64,000 nt of DNA from Siminovitchia acidinfaciens (GTDB taxonomy: Bacteria > Bacillota > Bacilli > Bacillales > Bacillaceae_C): contig NZ_QYTV02000003.1 in NCBI RefSeq assembly GCF_003605385.1, forward strand, positions 186,001 through 250,000, read 5' to 3'. The notes under the pieces were generated by a model that had not been told where the DNA came from, made no database searches, and worked only from the letters and a program-made list of their open reading frames with translations. Each line of letters opens with the position of its first letter. The stretch's first letter is position 1. Below, one piece after another: positions 43,893 through 53,247 of the stretch. A program made the position numbers and the translations under genes.

Positions 43893-44429
43893 TTGACAAA
43901 TATAACCAGTCTAGTAAAAAAAGCAAAGAAAGGGAATGACAGAGCATTTGAACAATTAATAGGTTCTATGCGCGAAAAGCTCTATCGTACGGCTTACGCT
44001 TATGTCCGAAATGAACAGGATGCCCTTGATATTTATCAAGAAGCAATTTATAAGGCTTACACCTCAATACATAAGTTGCGAAAGCCGGAAAGTTTTCCTA
44101 GTTGGATAACAAAGATCCTGGTATTTCAGGCAATAGATTTCATACGGAAAGAATCAAAACAATTTCCAACAGATGATGAAAAAGTATTTGACGGTCTAAT
44201 TACGGAAGAAAGTATCAAATCAATTACCCATTCAATGGATTTAACCGAAGCTTTCAAATTTCTCAATCCGACTTATAAAACTATTATTTTATTGAGGTAT
44301 TATCACGAACTGTCAATCAAGGAAATCGCAGAGATGATGAATTGTCCAGAGGGAACAGTCAGTTCAAATTTAAGCAGAGCAAAAAAACAGCTTAGGCCCA
44401 TTTTGAAGGAGGGATATATTTATGAATAA
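43893..44429 (+). CDS. ECF sigma factor (SigV-like)
   Basis: 178 residues from TTG 43893, preceded by GGGGAAAGG; the upstream in-frame start at 43839 lies in the terminator region of the previous gene. Region 2: YRTAYAYVRNEQDALDIYQEAIYKAYTSI; region 4: RYYHELSIKEIAEMMNCPEGTVSSNLSRAKKQLR. It pairs with the anti-sigma gene, whose start overlaps its stop by 8 bases, showing translational coupling. The signal it answers to is unknown; the family includes cell-envelope stress factors. Confidence 0.88.
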   Translation: MTNITSLVKKAKKGNDRAFEQLIGSMREKLYRTAYAYVRNEQDALDIYQEAIYKAYTSIHKLRKPESFPSWITKILVFQAIDFIRKESKQFPTDDEKVFDGLITEESIKSITHSMDLTEAFKFLNPTYKTIILLRYYHELSIKEIAEMMNCPEGTVSSNLSRAKKQLRPILKEGYIYE

Positions 44430-45453
44430 TAAAGAGCTTCACGAATATATCATCGATGAAATAGATGTCCCAGTGGATAAACTGATGGCAAGGGAAAAGG
44501 CAGCTATGCTCCAAGCCAAGAGAAGGAGAATTACGGACAGGACAGTAAAACGCTCTTTATTAGCGGCTTGCGGTTTATGTCTGACCATATTAGGATCTGG
44601 ATTTTTTTCGAGCGGGGCAGCTAAAGCTCTATCCAAGGTTCCAGTTATTGGTCCTATTTACGAGCAGTTTAGCGACATTGCCTCGGAAAAAATTCAAAAT
44701 GATCAATTGGCTTCGGTAATTGACAAACAGGATAGCCGTAATGGGTTAACTATGACAGTGAAGGATGCGGCATATGATGGAGGAAGATTAATCGTAACGG
44801 TTGCCTATGAGGGTGAAAAACAGGTGTCGCTAGAGGAAGAGACAGTAGGCTTTACAAATATCACTATCAATGGAAGGGAAGTCGAAGCGGCCATCGGTTC
44901 ATCAGGACAGGATATGATCACCCCTTCCATGATTATTGAGCACCATCAATTTACTTTAACAAATTACGATGAATTTGGGGATCATATTGATGTATCTGTC
45001 CAGGGAGAAAATTTATTCGGGCTTAAAGGCAAATGGAAAGTGGATTTTCCGCTTGAAAAAATTAAGGGCGATATTCATGAGTTTTATCCAGAGGTAAAAG
45101 GGCAGACCAAAGACAACAAATATACCTTGGCAACGGATAAGATAACTTTTTCTGAGCTTTCTACGAGAATCGACTTAACATTGGATTACCCGGTAGAGAT
45201 GGATAAAAATGATACATGGCCCTGGTTCGATTACATTGTTATTGATGACAAAGGAAATATATACGATAGATTGAAACTTCAGGTAGGAATAGCAGGGGAA
45301 TATGGCCGCAAGGTTGTTCTGGTCCTTCCACCTATGGATAAAGTGCCGAAATCCCTAACAATCAAGACCATTGATAACACCTTAACAGATGATGTAGAGA
45401 ATAGAGATGAAATAGAGGGGTTGGAATTGTTCGTTCCGTTAATTCCAAAATGA
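44422..45453 (+). CDS. Anti-sigma factor with DUF4179 ectodomain
   Basis: 343 residues. Cytoplasmic N-terminus of about 50 residues (acidic, then basic AKRRRITDRTVKR) that would hold the sigma factor, one membrane helix at about 51-68 (LLAACGLCLTILGSGFF), then a large extracellular DUF4179/DUF5643-type beta-rich domain (LSKVPVIGPIYEQFSDIAS; QFTLTNYDEFGDHIDVSVQGENLFG). It should release the sigma factor upon an envelope signal. AGGAGGGATAT precedes ATG 44422. Confidence 0.85.
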   Translation: MNNKELHEYIIDEIDVPVDKLMAREKAAMLQAKRRRITDRTVKRSLLAACGLCLTILGSGFFSSGAAKALSKVPVIGPIYEQFSDIASEKIQNDQLASVIDKQDSRNGLTMTVKDAAYDGGRLIVTVAYEGEKQVSLEEETVGFTNITINGREVEAAIGSSGQDMITPSMIIEHHQFTLTNYDEFGDHIDVSVQGENLFGLKGKWKVDFPLEKIKGDIHEFYPEVKGQTKDNKYTLATDKITFSELSTRIDLTLDYPVEMDKNDTWPWFDYIVIDDKGNIYDRLKLQVGIAGEYGRKVVLVLPPMDKVPKSLTIKTIDNTLTDDVENRDEIEGLELFVPLIPK

Positions 45454-45503
45454 ATTTGGGATCCGGAGAGGCAGAAAAATCAGATCCTTTTATCAAAGAG
45501 TAT

Positions 45504-45540
45504 GAAAGGCTTGCTGCAAAAAGCAAGTCTTTCTTTCATT
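45504..45540 (+). terminator. Terminator of the sigma/anti-sigma operon
   Basis: Twelve-base stem GAAAGGCTTGCT/AGCAAGTCTTTC with one wobble, then a T-rich tail. Confidence 0.75.
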
Positions 45541-45600
45541 CTTTTGATAAAATAGATTTGATTGCTTAACTCAAATAAATAGATGAAAGAGTTGAAGAGG

Positions 45601-46671
45601 ATGGAGACACTGAAGATAGCTGTCATTCCCGGAGATGGAATTGGACCAGAGGTTATCGACGAGGGAATCAAAGTCTTGGAAAAAGCCGCAAAGTTGAGCG
45701 GAAGGATTCAATTCGAATTTACCCACTTTCCATGGGGCTGTGAGTATTATCTTGAGCATGGCAGGATGATGGACGAAGACGGCATTGACCAATTAAGGAA
45801 GTTTGATGCAATTTATTTGGGTGCTGTCGGTTATCCTGGAGTTCCGGACCATATTTCCCTTTGGGATTTACTGTTGCGTATCCGAAAAGAGTTTGATCAA
45901 TATGTGAATATCAGACCCATTCAACTTTTAAATGGAGCGCCATGTCCTTTAATAGATGGAAGCAAAGAAAAAATAGATATGTTATTTATCCGCGAGAACA
46001 GCGAAGGGGAATATTCCGGTGCCGGAGACTGGCTTTTTAAAGGAAAGCCCGAAGAAGTCGTCCTGCAGACAGGTGTTTTTTCCAGAAAGGGAACAGAACG
46101 GATCATCCGTTACGCATTTGAAACAGCAAAGGAAGCCGGAAAATCGGTGACAAGCATAAGTAAAGCAAACGCGCTTAACTATTCCATGGTCTTTTGGGAT
46201 GAAGTGTTTGAAAAAGTCAGCAAAGAGTATCCAGAGATCGAGACTCATTCATATCTCGTAGATGCGGCTGCCATGCATATGATCACGGATCCGGAGCGAT
46301 TTGAAGTGGTAGTCACGTCCAATTTATTCGGGGATATTTTAACTGATGTAGGGGCAGCGCTAGCAGGCGGGATTGGGCTTGCAGCAGGTGCGAATATCAA
46401 TCCGGAAAGGGAATATCCCTCCATGTTCGAACCGGTCCACGGCTCGGCTCCGGACATTGCAGGTAAAGGCATTGCCAATCCATTGGCAACAGTCTGGTCA
46501 GCCAGTCAAATGTTTGACTTTTTCGGCTATAGTGATATTGGTGAAAAACTTCTGCAAGCGATTGAAAGACTTCTTGAAGAGAATGAAGTACTTACCCCCG
46601 ACTTGGGCGGTACTGCTTCCACTTCAGAAGTAGGGGATAGGATTACAGAAATACTAAATGATCTTTTTTAA
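45601..46671 (+). CDS. Tartrate dehydrogenase-like beta-decarboxylating dehydrogenase (YcsA-like)
   Basis: 356 residues from ATG 45601, chosen because the family starts with KIAVIPGDGIGPEV right after it; ATG 45583 has no ribosome site. Isocitrate/isopropylmalate dehydrogenase family: GDGIGPEVIDEG, RENSEGEYSG (substrate loop), Lys-Tyr region SKANALNYSM, EPVHGSAPDIAGKGIANP (NAD loop). It is most like tartrate dehydrogenase/decarboxylase (B. subtilis YcsA), which oxidises D-malate or tartrate. LeuB is less likely. Next gene starts 24 bases downstream. Confidence 0.85.
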   Translation: METLKIAVIPGDGIGPEVIDEGIKVLEKAAKLSGRIQFEFTHFPWGCEYYLEHGRMMDEDGIDQLRKFDAIYLGAVGYPGVPDHISLWDLLLRIRKEFDQYVNIRPIQLLNGAPCPLIDGSKEKIDMLFIRENSEGEYSGAGDWLFKGKPEEVVLQTGVFSRKGTERIIRYAFETAKEAGKSVTSISKANALNYSMVFWDEVFEKVSKEYPEIETHSYLVDAAAMHMITDPERFEVVVTSNLFGDILTDVGAALAGGIGLAAGANINPEREYPSMFEPVHGSAPDIAGKGIANPLATVWSASQMFDFFGYSDIGEKLLQAIERLLEENEVLTPDLGGTASTSEVGDRITEILNDLF

Positions 46672-46694
46672 GAGAAAAAGGAGAGAGGATTTTC

Positions 46695-47207
46695 ATGTCA
46701 AAAGCAGAGAAACAACAACTATTTAAAGAGGCGCTTGGGAATTATCCAACAGGGGTTACGATTGTGACAGCGACTACAGAAGATGGTACACCAGTAGGTC
46801 TTACTGTGAATTCATTTGCTTCGGTATCACTTGATCCCTTGCTCATTCTTTGGTCCATTGATCACCGTGTGTCTTCAAAAGAAGCTTTTATAAATGGTGA
46901 AAAGTTTGCAGTACATATTTTGGCTGCCGATCAAGTGGAGCTTTGCAAAACATTTGCCACTCCAAATGTCGACCGGTTCAGTAAGTGCAACTGGAACATG
47001 TCAGAGCACAATATTCCAATTATCGATGGAGCTTTTGCCGTCCTTCAATGCAAATTGCATCAAGCGGTTGAGGCTGGTGACCATACAATTTTAATTGGAG
47101 AAGTTCTTGATATTGATATCGAGAAGCGCGATCCAATGTTATATCACCGTAGAAACTTCGGTTCGATTCCAGCGCAATTTTACACAGATATCGATGACAA
47201 AAGCTGA
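46695..47207 (+). CDS. Flavin reductase-family protein
   Basis: 170 residues. FMN-binding split-barrel fold: NYPTGVTIVTATTEDGTPVGLTVNSFASVSLDPLLILWSI, then RFSKCNWNMSEHNIP and DHTILIGEVLDIDI, typical of HpaC-type flavin reductases that hand reduced flavin to a partner mono-oxygenase. No mono-oxygenase is adjacent; a link with the dehydrogenase upstream is possible since they are 24 bases apart. GGAGAGAGG precedes ATG 46695. Confidence 0.85.
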   Translation: MSKAEKQQLFKEALGNYPTGVTIVTATTEDGTPVGLTVNSFASVSLDPLLILWSIDHRVSSKEAFINGEKFAVHILAADQVELCKTFATPNVDRFSKCNWNMSEHNIPIIDGAFAVLQCKLHQAVEAGDHTILIGEVLDIDIEKRDPMLYHRRNFGSIPAQFYTDIDDKS

Positions 47208-47315
47208 CGGGTTTTATTAGATAATTCCTGGGTTAAACAATTAAGAACAATAGTGTGATTAATGTCAGTCTCTATTGTAGGAACGCTGATCCATTTAAAG
47301 AAAGGATGAAACCAT

Positions 47316-48071
47316 ATGGACGTCTTTTTTATTACAGGGGCTTCAAGAGGGATCGGTTTGGCTATGAGCAAGGAGCTTATTAAGGAAAATAACCTCCTTG
47401 TTTGTACAGCACGTTTAAAGAATGAGGAGCTTGTGGAGCTTGCAAAGAAAAATGAGTGCAAGCTTGTGTTCCTTGAATTTGATTTATTCGAAACTTCCAG
47501 GCTGGAAGAACTGATGGATGCCATGATTTCATTGATTCCGGACTTTCCAAGCTCGATTACGCTTGTCAACAATGCTGGTGTCATTGAGCCGATTGGCCAT
47601 ACGGAAGACAATTCTCCGGCTGCTATTGAAAAAAGCATAGCAATCAACTTAACGGCACCGATGATCTTGACGTCTGCTTTTATCAAAAAACTGAAGGATA
47701 AGCATGTGCCAAAACGAGTTGTCAATATTTCTTCCGGTGCGGGCCGCCATGCCTATCCTGGATGGAGCAGTTATTGTGCGGGAAAGGCAGGGCTTGACCA
47801 TTATTCAACTGCAGTCGCTTTAGAGCAGAAAAAAGAGCCTTTTGGTGTAAAAATAGTTTCGGTTGCACCGGGTATTATTGACACTGATATGCAAAAGGAA
47901 ATACGGGCCACCGAAAAACAGAAATTTGACCTGGTAGACCAGTTTATCGAATATAAGGATAAGGGACTGCTCAGCACTCCTGAAGAAACAGCTGGTAAGC
48001 TTGCACGCCTGATACAGAGTGACAGCTTTAGCGCAATGGATGTTTTGCTGGATTTGCGCAACGTTGAATAA
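47316..48071 (+). CDS. yueD: YueD-like short-chain dehydrogenase
   Basis: 251 residues (B. subtilis YueD is 243). NAD(P) motif ITGASRGIG (about 6-14), NNAG motif, catalytic Ser in VNISSGAGRH and YCAGK with Tyr and Lys. The family makes (S)-benzoin from benzil in vitro; the natural substrate is not known. AAAGGATGAAACC precedes ATG 47316. A bidirectional terminator follows. Confidence 0.8.
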   Translation: MDVFFITGASRGIGLAMSKELIKENNLLVCTARLKNEELVELAKKNECKLVFLEFDLFETSRLEELMDAMISLIPDFPSSITLVNNAGVIEPIGHTEDNSPAAIEKSIAINLTAPMILTSAFIKKLKDKHVPKRVVNISSGAGRHAYPGWSSYCAGKAGLDHYSTAVALEQKKEPFGVKIVSVAPGIIDTDMQKEIRATEKQKFDLVDQFIEYKDKGLLSTPEETAGKLARLIQSDSFSAMDVLLDLRNVE

Positions 48072-48102
48072 CCTTTTATTGTGATCACCCTAATGGTTAT
48101 AG

Positions 48103-48139
48103 AAAAAATCGCCGCATTTTTACATGCAGGCGATTTTTT
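48103..48139. terminator. Bidirectional terminator between yueD and sqhC
   Basis: Stem AAAAAATCGCC/GGCGATTTTTT with inner GCAT/ATGC pairing; A and T runs on both sides serve both converging genes. Confidence 0.85.
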
Positions 48140-50018
48140 ATTGACTAAACTTTTTCTCATAATTGGAGATTGCAAGCAATGGAAAAATATAGCGGTAACT
48201 ATGGTAATGGATGTAAAATGATCCTCCCATCCCTTGACCGACGGGATAGTCCTTCGTCCAATCCTCTTTATCGTATAATTGAAGCAAATATTCGACGCCC
48301 GCTTTGATTTCTGATGTCGGCTGCTTTTCCGCAGCGATCAGTGCATCCAATGCCCAGGCTGTTTGGGTCACGTGGCTTTTTCCGAGTGGAACGTACTTAT
48401 TTTCAATGTCGCTTCTGCATGATTCTCCCCAACCGCCATCTTTGTTTTGGATTGTTTTCAGCCAGGTGACGGCCTTGCGGATGCAATTTTGTTCACGATC
48501 CATTCCTGCCGCCATTAACCCGGTGACTGCTGCCCACGTTCCGTATATAAAACAAATTCCCCAGCGACCATACCATGAGCCATCCTTTTTCTGATTTGAA
48601 ATGAGCCAATTAATCCCGTCTTTTATTTTCCCGTTCTTTTTCGGCATGTTCGTATAGTTTCCCAGGAATTCAAGTGTCCTGCCGGTCAAGTCGGCGCTGC
48701 TTGCGTCCGAAACCAAAAATCTTGCCCGGTCCATTGGGAATAGATTCATGATCTTTTTATCGACATTTTTTTCAAAGGCCGGCCAGCCGCCATCATTATT
48801 CTGCATGGAAAGAACCCAATTTGCACCCCTGTCCCAGGATGAGCGCAATGCAGAATCCTCCGTGACCAATGGGGAAAAGGCCCGTAACGCCGCTGTTGTA
48901 TCATCAACGTCTGGATTGAACGTATTCACATCAGAGAATCCCCAGCCGCCAGGTAAGGCACTGGGATTGTGTATGACCCAGTCACCGTATTTAAAATGCT
49001 GCCTTTCCAACAAGTATTCGTTCGCTGCAAGGATCGTTGGGTCTGTTGGTTGAACGCCGGCATTTTGCAAGGTAAACGATATTAAGGCCGTATTCCACAC
49101 ATTTGCTGTCGTATATTGTATATGGGGGTGCCCCTTGATAGTACATTCCATTGCTTTAAGGCCATCAACTGCTTTTAGAATAATCGGATCGTCTTTCTTG
49201 TGCCCTAGGGACATCAGTGCAAAAATCATGAGGAAGGTGGCGCTGAAATAGTTGTAAAATGTTCCGTCCGGTTCCAAATGGTTGAGCATGTAGCGCTTAG
49301 CGCGCTCGATGGCAAGTGAACGTATTTGCTGTGGCGCCATCAGGATGCTTTTGATCCCATGTTGAATAGTGTTGAAGATATTGTCGAATTCACGTTTTTC
49401 ATTTGCCGAAAAAAACTCATGCGTCCTTGAAAGGAAGAGATTGGAAAGATCCGGACTGTTCTTAGTTTTTAATTGATACTTTTTTGCTGCCAAAATCATG
49501 ATCGGCGTGAGATTAGCCCTGCCAAATACGGAAAAGTCGTAAAAATTGAAAGGGAATGAAAGGGGAAGAAGTATCAGTTCCACTGGAAGCGGGAAAAAGT
49601 GTGGCCACTTGTATTGGCCTGTCAATGCAAGCATGACCTTTGTGAATAGTTCTGCTTTTTCAATTCCGCCTTTTTTTAAAATAAAACTTTTAGCCAAGCG
49701 CATCCGAGAGTCAGACTTTGAATAAAGGCCCGAATAAAGAAGTGCATAGTAAGCCTCCACCGTATAAGACAGATTGCCGTTGCTTTCATCGTAATAAAGC
49801 TTCCAGGCACCATTTTTCTCCTGCTTGCTTAAAATTCGTTCAGTTAGTCCTCGGATTAAATGTTCATCATTTATTTCCAATGATCTTAATAAAATGATCA
49901 TATAGGCATCCGTTTTGACGCCTGTATCAAAGGGGTAATCCCATGATCCATCAGCGCTCTGATCGCCTTTCAATGTCTCGATGATTTTGCTGGCCGGTTC
50001 TCCGGTATTATATGACAT
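48138..50018 (-). CDS. sqhC: Squalene-hopene cyclase / sporulenol synthase type
   Basis: 626 residues (B. subtilis SqhC is 632). Catalytic DVDD at 370-373, and QW repeats such as QNNDGGWPAFE, QKKDGSWYG and QNKDGGWGES support the barrel fold. Membrane-associated enzyme that cyclises squalene to hopene or, in B. subtilis, tetraprenyl-beta-curcumene to sporulenol in spores. ATG 50018 follows AGGGAGAT. The gene for a DUF2515 protein diverges from it. All motifs are intact. Confidence 0.92.
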   Translation of the reverse strand: MSYNTGEPASKIIETLKGDQSADGSWDYPFDTGVKTDAYMIILLRSLEINDEHLIRGLTERILSKQEKNGAWKLYYDESNGNLSYTVEAYYALLYSGLYSKSDSRMRLAKSFILKKGGIEKAELFTKVMLALTGQYKWPHFFPLPVELILLPLSFPFNFYDFSVFGRANLTPIMILAAKKYQLKTKNSPDLSNLFLSRTHEFFSANEKREFDNIFNTIQHGIKSILMAPQQIRSLAIERAKRYMLNHLEPDGTFYNYFSATFLMIFALMSLGHKKDDPIILKAVDGLKAMECTIKGHPHIQYTTANVWNTALISFTLQNAGVQPTDPTILAANEYLLERQHFKYGDWVIHNPSALPGGWGFSDVNTFNPDVDDTTAALRAFSPLVTEDSALRSSWDRGANWVLSMQNNDGGWPAFEKNVDKKIMNLFPMDRARFLVSDASSADLTGRTLEFLGNYTNMPKKNGKIKDGINWLISNQKKDGSWYGRWGICFIYGTWAAVTGLMAAGMDREQNCIRKAVTWLKTIQNKDGGWGESCRSDIENKYVPLGKSHVTQTAWALDALIAAEKQPTSEIKAGVEYLLQLYDKEDWTKDYPVGQGMGGSFYIHYHSYRYIFPLLAISNYEKKFSQ

Positions 50019-50169
50019 ACCTAATCATCTCCCTGACAACTAGTTACCTCTCATGTTTATTCAGAAAAAATGAAAGAATTCTTGGCGGGGGTGAGGAAAG
50101 ATTTTCTTTTGCACTAAGAAGAAAAAAACAGTACCGCTTTCCCGCCGACTTCTTGATATCAAAGGAAAA

Positions 50170-51249
50170 TTGACGAAAAGTCTATACAGTGCCCAGACTT
50201 ATGATTTTGATGATTTGTCATGTGAGGAGAGAACCATTGTAGGACATATCAAGCAAACAACGGGACTGTTAAACGTGAACAATGTATCCAGGACAAAAGC
50301 GTATCTTGATTTTTACCGGCAGTACCCGGAAATCCACTGGGCATTTTTAGGGCATGCCGTGTCAAGAAACGGTGGTTGGAATATGACTGACTTAAAAGGG
50401 GATCTGTTATCGAGACTGATGAATGAAAAGAAGCAGGAGGAGTTTTTTGAATTTCTGGAGCGGGGCAATTGGTTGATTTTTCAGGATGCATATCCTCAGT
50501 TTTTGCTTTATGGGGAGAGTATAAGACGTAAACGCGGCTTGTTTCACTTGCTGCCGCATTTTGGTATATCAAAGTTTATGGAGGTGATATGGGAAGATTT
50601 TTGGTATAGAAGGGATTCATATATATTGGCTATGGCCCAAGTTGTCAATGAACAAAGCTACCTGGAAGCAAGAATGATTCAGAACCCTTTTTATATGGAG
50701 AAGGTTCTTCATACTCTTGAATTCGTTTTACAAGATTTGCTTTCATTCAATCAAATATTATTTCCCTCATTAAAAAAAGGTAGGAAAACTGTCCTGACAG
50801 GTATGACGATTCATCAATTTGGTTCTCTACATGAGCGCATCATTCTGGGCAGGAGATTGTACCATTTATTGTTCAGTGATCGACAGCGGCATCAGGATAT
50901 TTTGATTTGGTGCATGATCCAGCCGCATTCAGGGTCCAGGAAAGATTATTGGCCGCAAATATTTAACGATGTCAACGAAGGATTACCCGGACCGTTGCAA
51001 ATTCGGAGACTAAGGAACTGCCGCTTGATCAGGAATTCTCCTAGATTGTACAGTCCGAGGCTTGAATATGCCTGGCCTAATATGAAACACAGACCAGCAG
51101 AACCCGGAGATTGGTTTGATGACTGCAGTGTTGTGCGTTATTTAATAGAAAATGATGAACCGGTTGATGGAAAGATAACAGGTGATTACTGTGAAACACT
51201 TCAAAACCTTGAGCTCGCAGCACTTGCAAAAAAAACGGTGTTCATATGA
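50170..51249 (+). CDS. DUF2515 protein (YppC-like)
   Basis: 359 residues, TTG start at 50170 behind AAAGGA (short spacing). DUF2515 features: EERTIVGHIKQTTGLLNVNNVSRTKAYLDFYRQYPEIHWAFLGHAVSRNGGWNMTDLKG, and PHSGSRKDYWPQIF near the C-terminus. Soluble, rich in aromatic residues. Function unknown. Divergent from sqhC by 150 bases, which must hold both promoters. The next gene overlaps its 3' end. Confidence 0.85.
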   Translation: MTKSLYSAQTYDFDDLSCEERTIVGHIKQTTGLLNVNNVSRTKAYLDFYRQYPEIHWAFLGHAVSRNGGWNMTDLKGDLLSRLMNEKKQEEFFEFLERGNWLIFQDAYPQFLLYGESIRRKRGLFHLLPHFGISKFMEVIWEDFWYRRDSYILAMAQVVNEQSYLEARMIQNPFYMEKVLHTLEFVLQDLLSFNQILFPSLKKGRKTVLTGMTIHQFGSLHERIILGRRLYHLLFSDRQRHQDILIWCMIQPHSGSRKDYWPQIFNDVNEGLPGPLQIRRLRNCRLIRNSPRLYSPRLEYAWPNMKHRPAEPGDWFDDCSVVRYLIENDEPVDGKITGDYCETLQNLELAALAKKTVFI

Positions 51250-51646
51250 ACAACCGCTGTATTTTCCCGCTATCATTTTTGCTACGCTTCTAGGGACGTA
51301 TTTGGATCTTTATTTTACGGGAATAGGCATGTATTCTTTTCCGAACCGGCCTTTTGGGGATGTTTTCTCGATTCATATCATTTTTAATCTTGTTGCACTT
51401 CCTATTTTCACCTGGATATTTTTGTACACGGCACGGCTGATGGCCCGCCAAGAAAGATTATTGTTTGTTCTATTCCTTAGTATGGCAGGACCGCTGCTTG
51501 AAATTATCTCCGAGTCGCAAGGCTTTTTTGTTCATTCTGCTGAATGGAGGCATTGGTACTCATTTTTTGGTTATTTCTTTTTTTTATTAGCTGTGTGGTT
51601 AGTATTTAAACGGACGAATGGGCAGCGAAGTAAGAGCACGATTTAA
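51191..51646 (+). CDS. CBO0543-like integral membrane protein
   Basis: 151 residues from GTG 51191, which lies 6 bases after AGGTGA inside the 3' end of the DUF2515 gene; GTG 51182 is an alternative. Four hydrophobic segments (about 25-43, 58-80, 90-108, 123-142), with the pattern FPNRPFGDVFSIHIIFNLVALPIFTWIF seen in CBO0543-type proteins of sporeformers. Function unknown; the overlap with the DUF2515 gene indicates coupled translation. Confidence 0.6.
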   Translation: MKHFKTLSSQHLQKKRCSYEQPLYFPAIIFATLLGTYLDLYFTGIGMYSFPNRPFGDVFSIHIIFNLVALPIFTWIFLYTARLMARQERLLFVLFLSMAGPLLEIISESQGFFVHSAEWRHWYSFFGYFFFLLAVWLVFKRTNGQRSKSTI

Positions 51647-51712
51647 AAATCGGCTTTGTGAATCTTCGTTGTTATCACCCAAGGAAAATCAAAAGTAAAG
51701 GGAGTGGGGCAG

Positions 51713-52135
51713 ATGATTCAAAATCCCGGGGGATTCTGGAGGAGACTGCTTGGAATTCTGTTGGATGCAATTGTTATTGGTATTCCGCTGGGTATAATAG
51801 CTTATATCCTTACAGGTGAAACGGAAGGAAACGCATTTACAAATCTCCTAAGCTTTTTATATTATTTAATACTTCCTGTGGCATGGATGGGTTATACGGT
51901 TGGAAAAAGAATTGTCGGCGTCCGCATTGTGAAAGTGAATGGAGAGAAGGTTGGAATTGGAACGATGTTTCTCAGAACTTTTGTAGCAGGAATTGTTTAT
52001 GCAGTTACAATTGGGATTGCTTTGATTGTCAGTGCATTTATGGTTGGCCTACGCGAGGACAAAAGAGCTATTCATGATTTGATCGCCGGCACATACGTAA
52101 CAACGGACAAACCGGAACAGAGCTTGGAAACGTAA
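51713..52135 (+). CDS. RDD-family membrane protein
   Basis: 140 residues from ATG 51713 behind AAGGGAG; GTG 51704 overlaps that site. RDD domain: GGFWRRLLGILLDAIVIGIPL with the Arg and Asp of the name, three membrane helices, and a C-terminal RTFVAGIVYAVTIG and GLREDKRAIHDLIAGTYV motif. Function unknown; some relatives take part in ion homeostasis. Confidence 0.85.
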   Translation: MIQNPGGFWRRLLGILLDAIVIGIPLGIIAYILTGETEGNAFTNLLSFLYYLILPVAWMGYTVGKRIVGVRIVKVNGEKVGIGTMFLRTFVAGIVYAVTIGIALIVSAFMVGLREDKRAIHDLIAGTYVTTDKPEQSLET

Positions 52136-52205
52136 ACGCATTCAAAAGCCCTTTCCTGTGATACAATGAAAAGAATATAGAAGTGGATAACGGGCGGGGG
52201 ATCTG

Positions 52206-53117
52206 ATGAAAAAGTGGCATTTATATTTTCTGATTATCATGGTAATGGTGGTTTGGGGCTTCAATGTCACTGCCATTAAAATAATCGTAAGCAATTTTGC
52301 GCCAGTAACGATTACATCTTTGCGAATATTCGTTGCGTTCCTTATGCTTGCACCAATGCTTTTTTATCGAAGTGAGATTAAAAAACTGGCAAGAAAGGAT
52401 ATATTGTTCATTGGGTTGGTGGCCTTGTTCGGCGTCCTGGGCCACCATTTTTTTCTTTCCGTAGGACTTAGTCTTACGAGTGCCGCCAATGGCGGCTTGA
52501 TTCTCGGCTCAGTCCCTATCGTTACAACTGTCGCGGCGGCTCTTTTTCTTGGGGACCGGTTGACTGCTTTCCGTGTAATGGGACTAGTTTTTGGGTTCTC
52601 GGGTGTCGCATTGATCATGCTGATGCAACCGGGTGCTTCCTTCAGCTTTGCAATCGGTGATATTTTCATGTTTTGTGCCGTTTTATCACAGGCCATCAGC
52701 TTTATTTTGATCAACAAAATGTCCAATACTGCAGGAACACAGGCAGTGACAGGCCTTTCCCTCATGATGGGATCGGGAATGCTTTTTACGGTAAGCCTTG
52801 CTATGGAGCCTTCAGGGTTGGCCACATTAAAAACCGGCAATCTGACAGCCTGGCTTGTGTTTTTCGCTTCCGGAATTATAGCAACAGCATTTGGCCATCT
52901 CATATATAACCATGCCATTCAGCAAATCGGCGCTGGACAGGCGTCTCTATTTTTGAACTTATCGCCTTTTTTCTCGCTGGTCGGAGCTTTTTTATTTTTG
53001 GGGGAAAAAATATATACTTTTCAGTGGTTTGGTTTTTTCTTTATCGTAATTGGTGTCGTGCTGGGGACGGGATTTTTGGAGCACCGGAGCGCAATTCGTC
53101 CGAAAAAATCAGCATGA
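52206..53117 (+). CDS. DMT-superfamily (EamA) permease
   Basis: 303 residues with ten hydrophobic helices in two EamA repeats; WGFNVTAIKIIVSNFAPVTITSLR, SLTSAANGGLILGSVPIVTTVAAALFLGDRLT and LFLNLSPFFSLVGAFLFLGEKI mark the inverted repeats. Likely exports a metabolite or amino acid; the substrate is unknown. GGCGGGGGAT precedes ATG 52206. It is just before the taurine region but on its own. Confidence 0.85.
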   Translation: MKKWHLYFLIIMVMVVWGFNVTAIKIIVSNFAPVTITSLRIFVAFLMLAPMLFYRSEIKKLARKDILFIGLVALFGVLGHHFFLSVGLSLTSAANGGLILGSVPIVTTVAAALFLGDRLTAFRVMGLVFGFSGVALIMLMQPGASFSFAIGDIFMFCAVLSQAISFILINKMSNTAGTQAVTGLSLMMGSGMLFTVSLAMEPSGLATLKTGNLTAWLVFFASGIIATAFGHLIYNHAIQQIGAGQASLFLNLSPFFSLVGAFLFLGEKIYTFQWFGFFFIVIGVVLGTGFLEHRSAIRPKKSA

Positions 53118-53247
53118 CTGGAAATCAACCTATTTATCAAACTATTTTATAAGAGGCGGAGGAAGCTGATTTTAGGCTCTCATCGCCTTTACTTTTTGCA
53201 AAAATTTGATATTCTTTTAGTAATTAACTAACGAGAGGGGGATACAA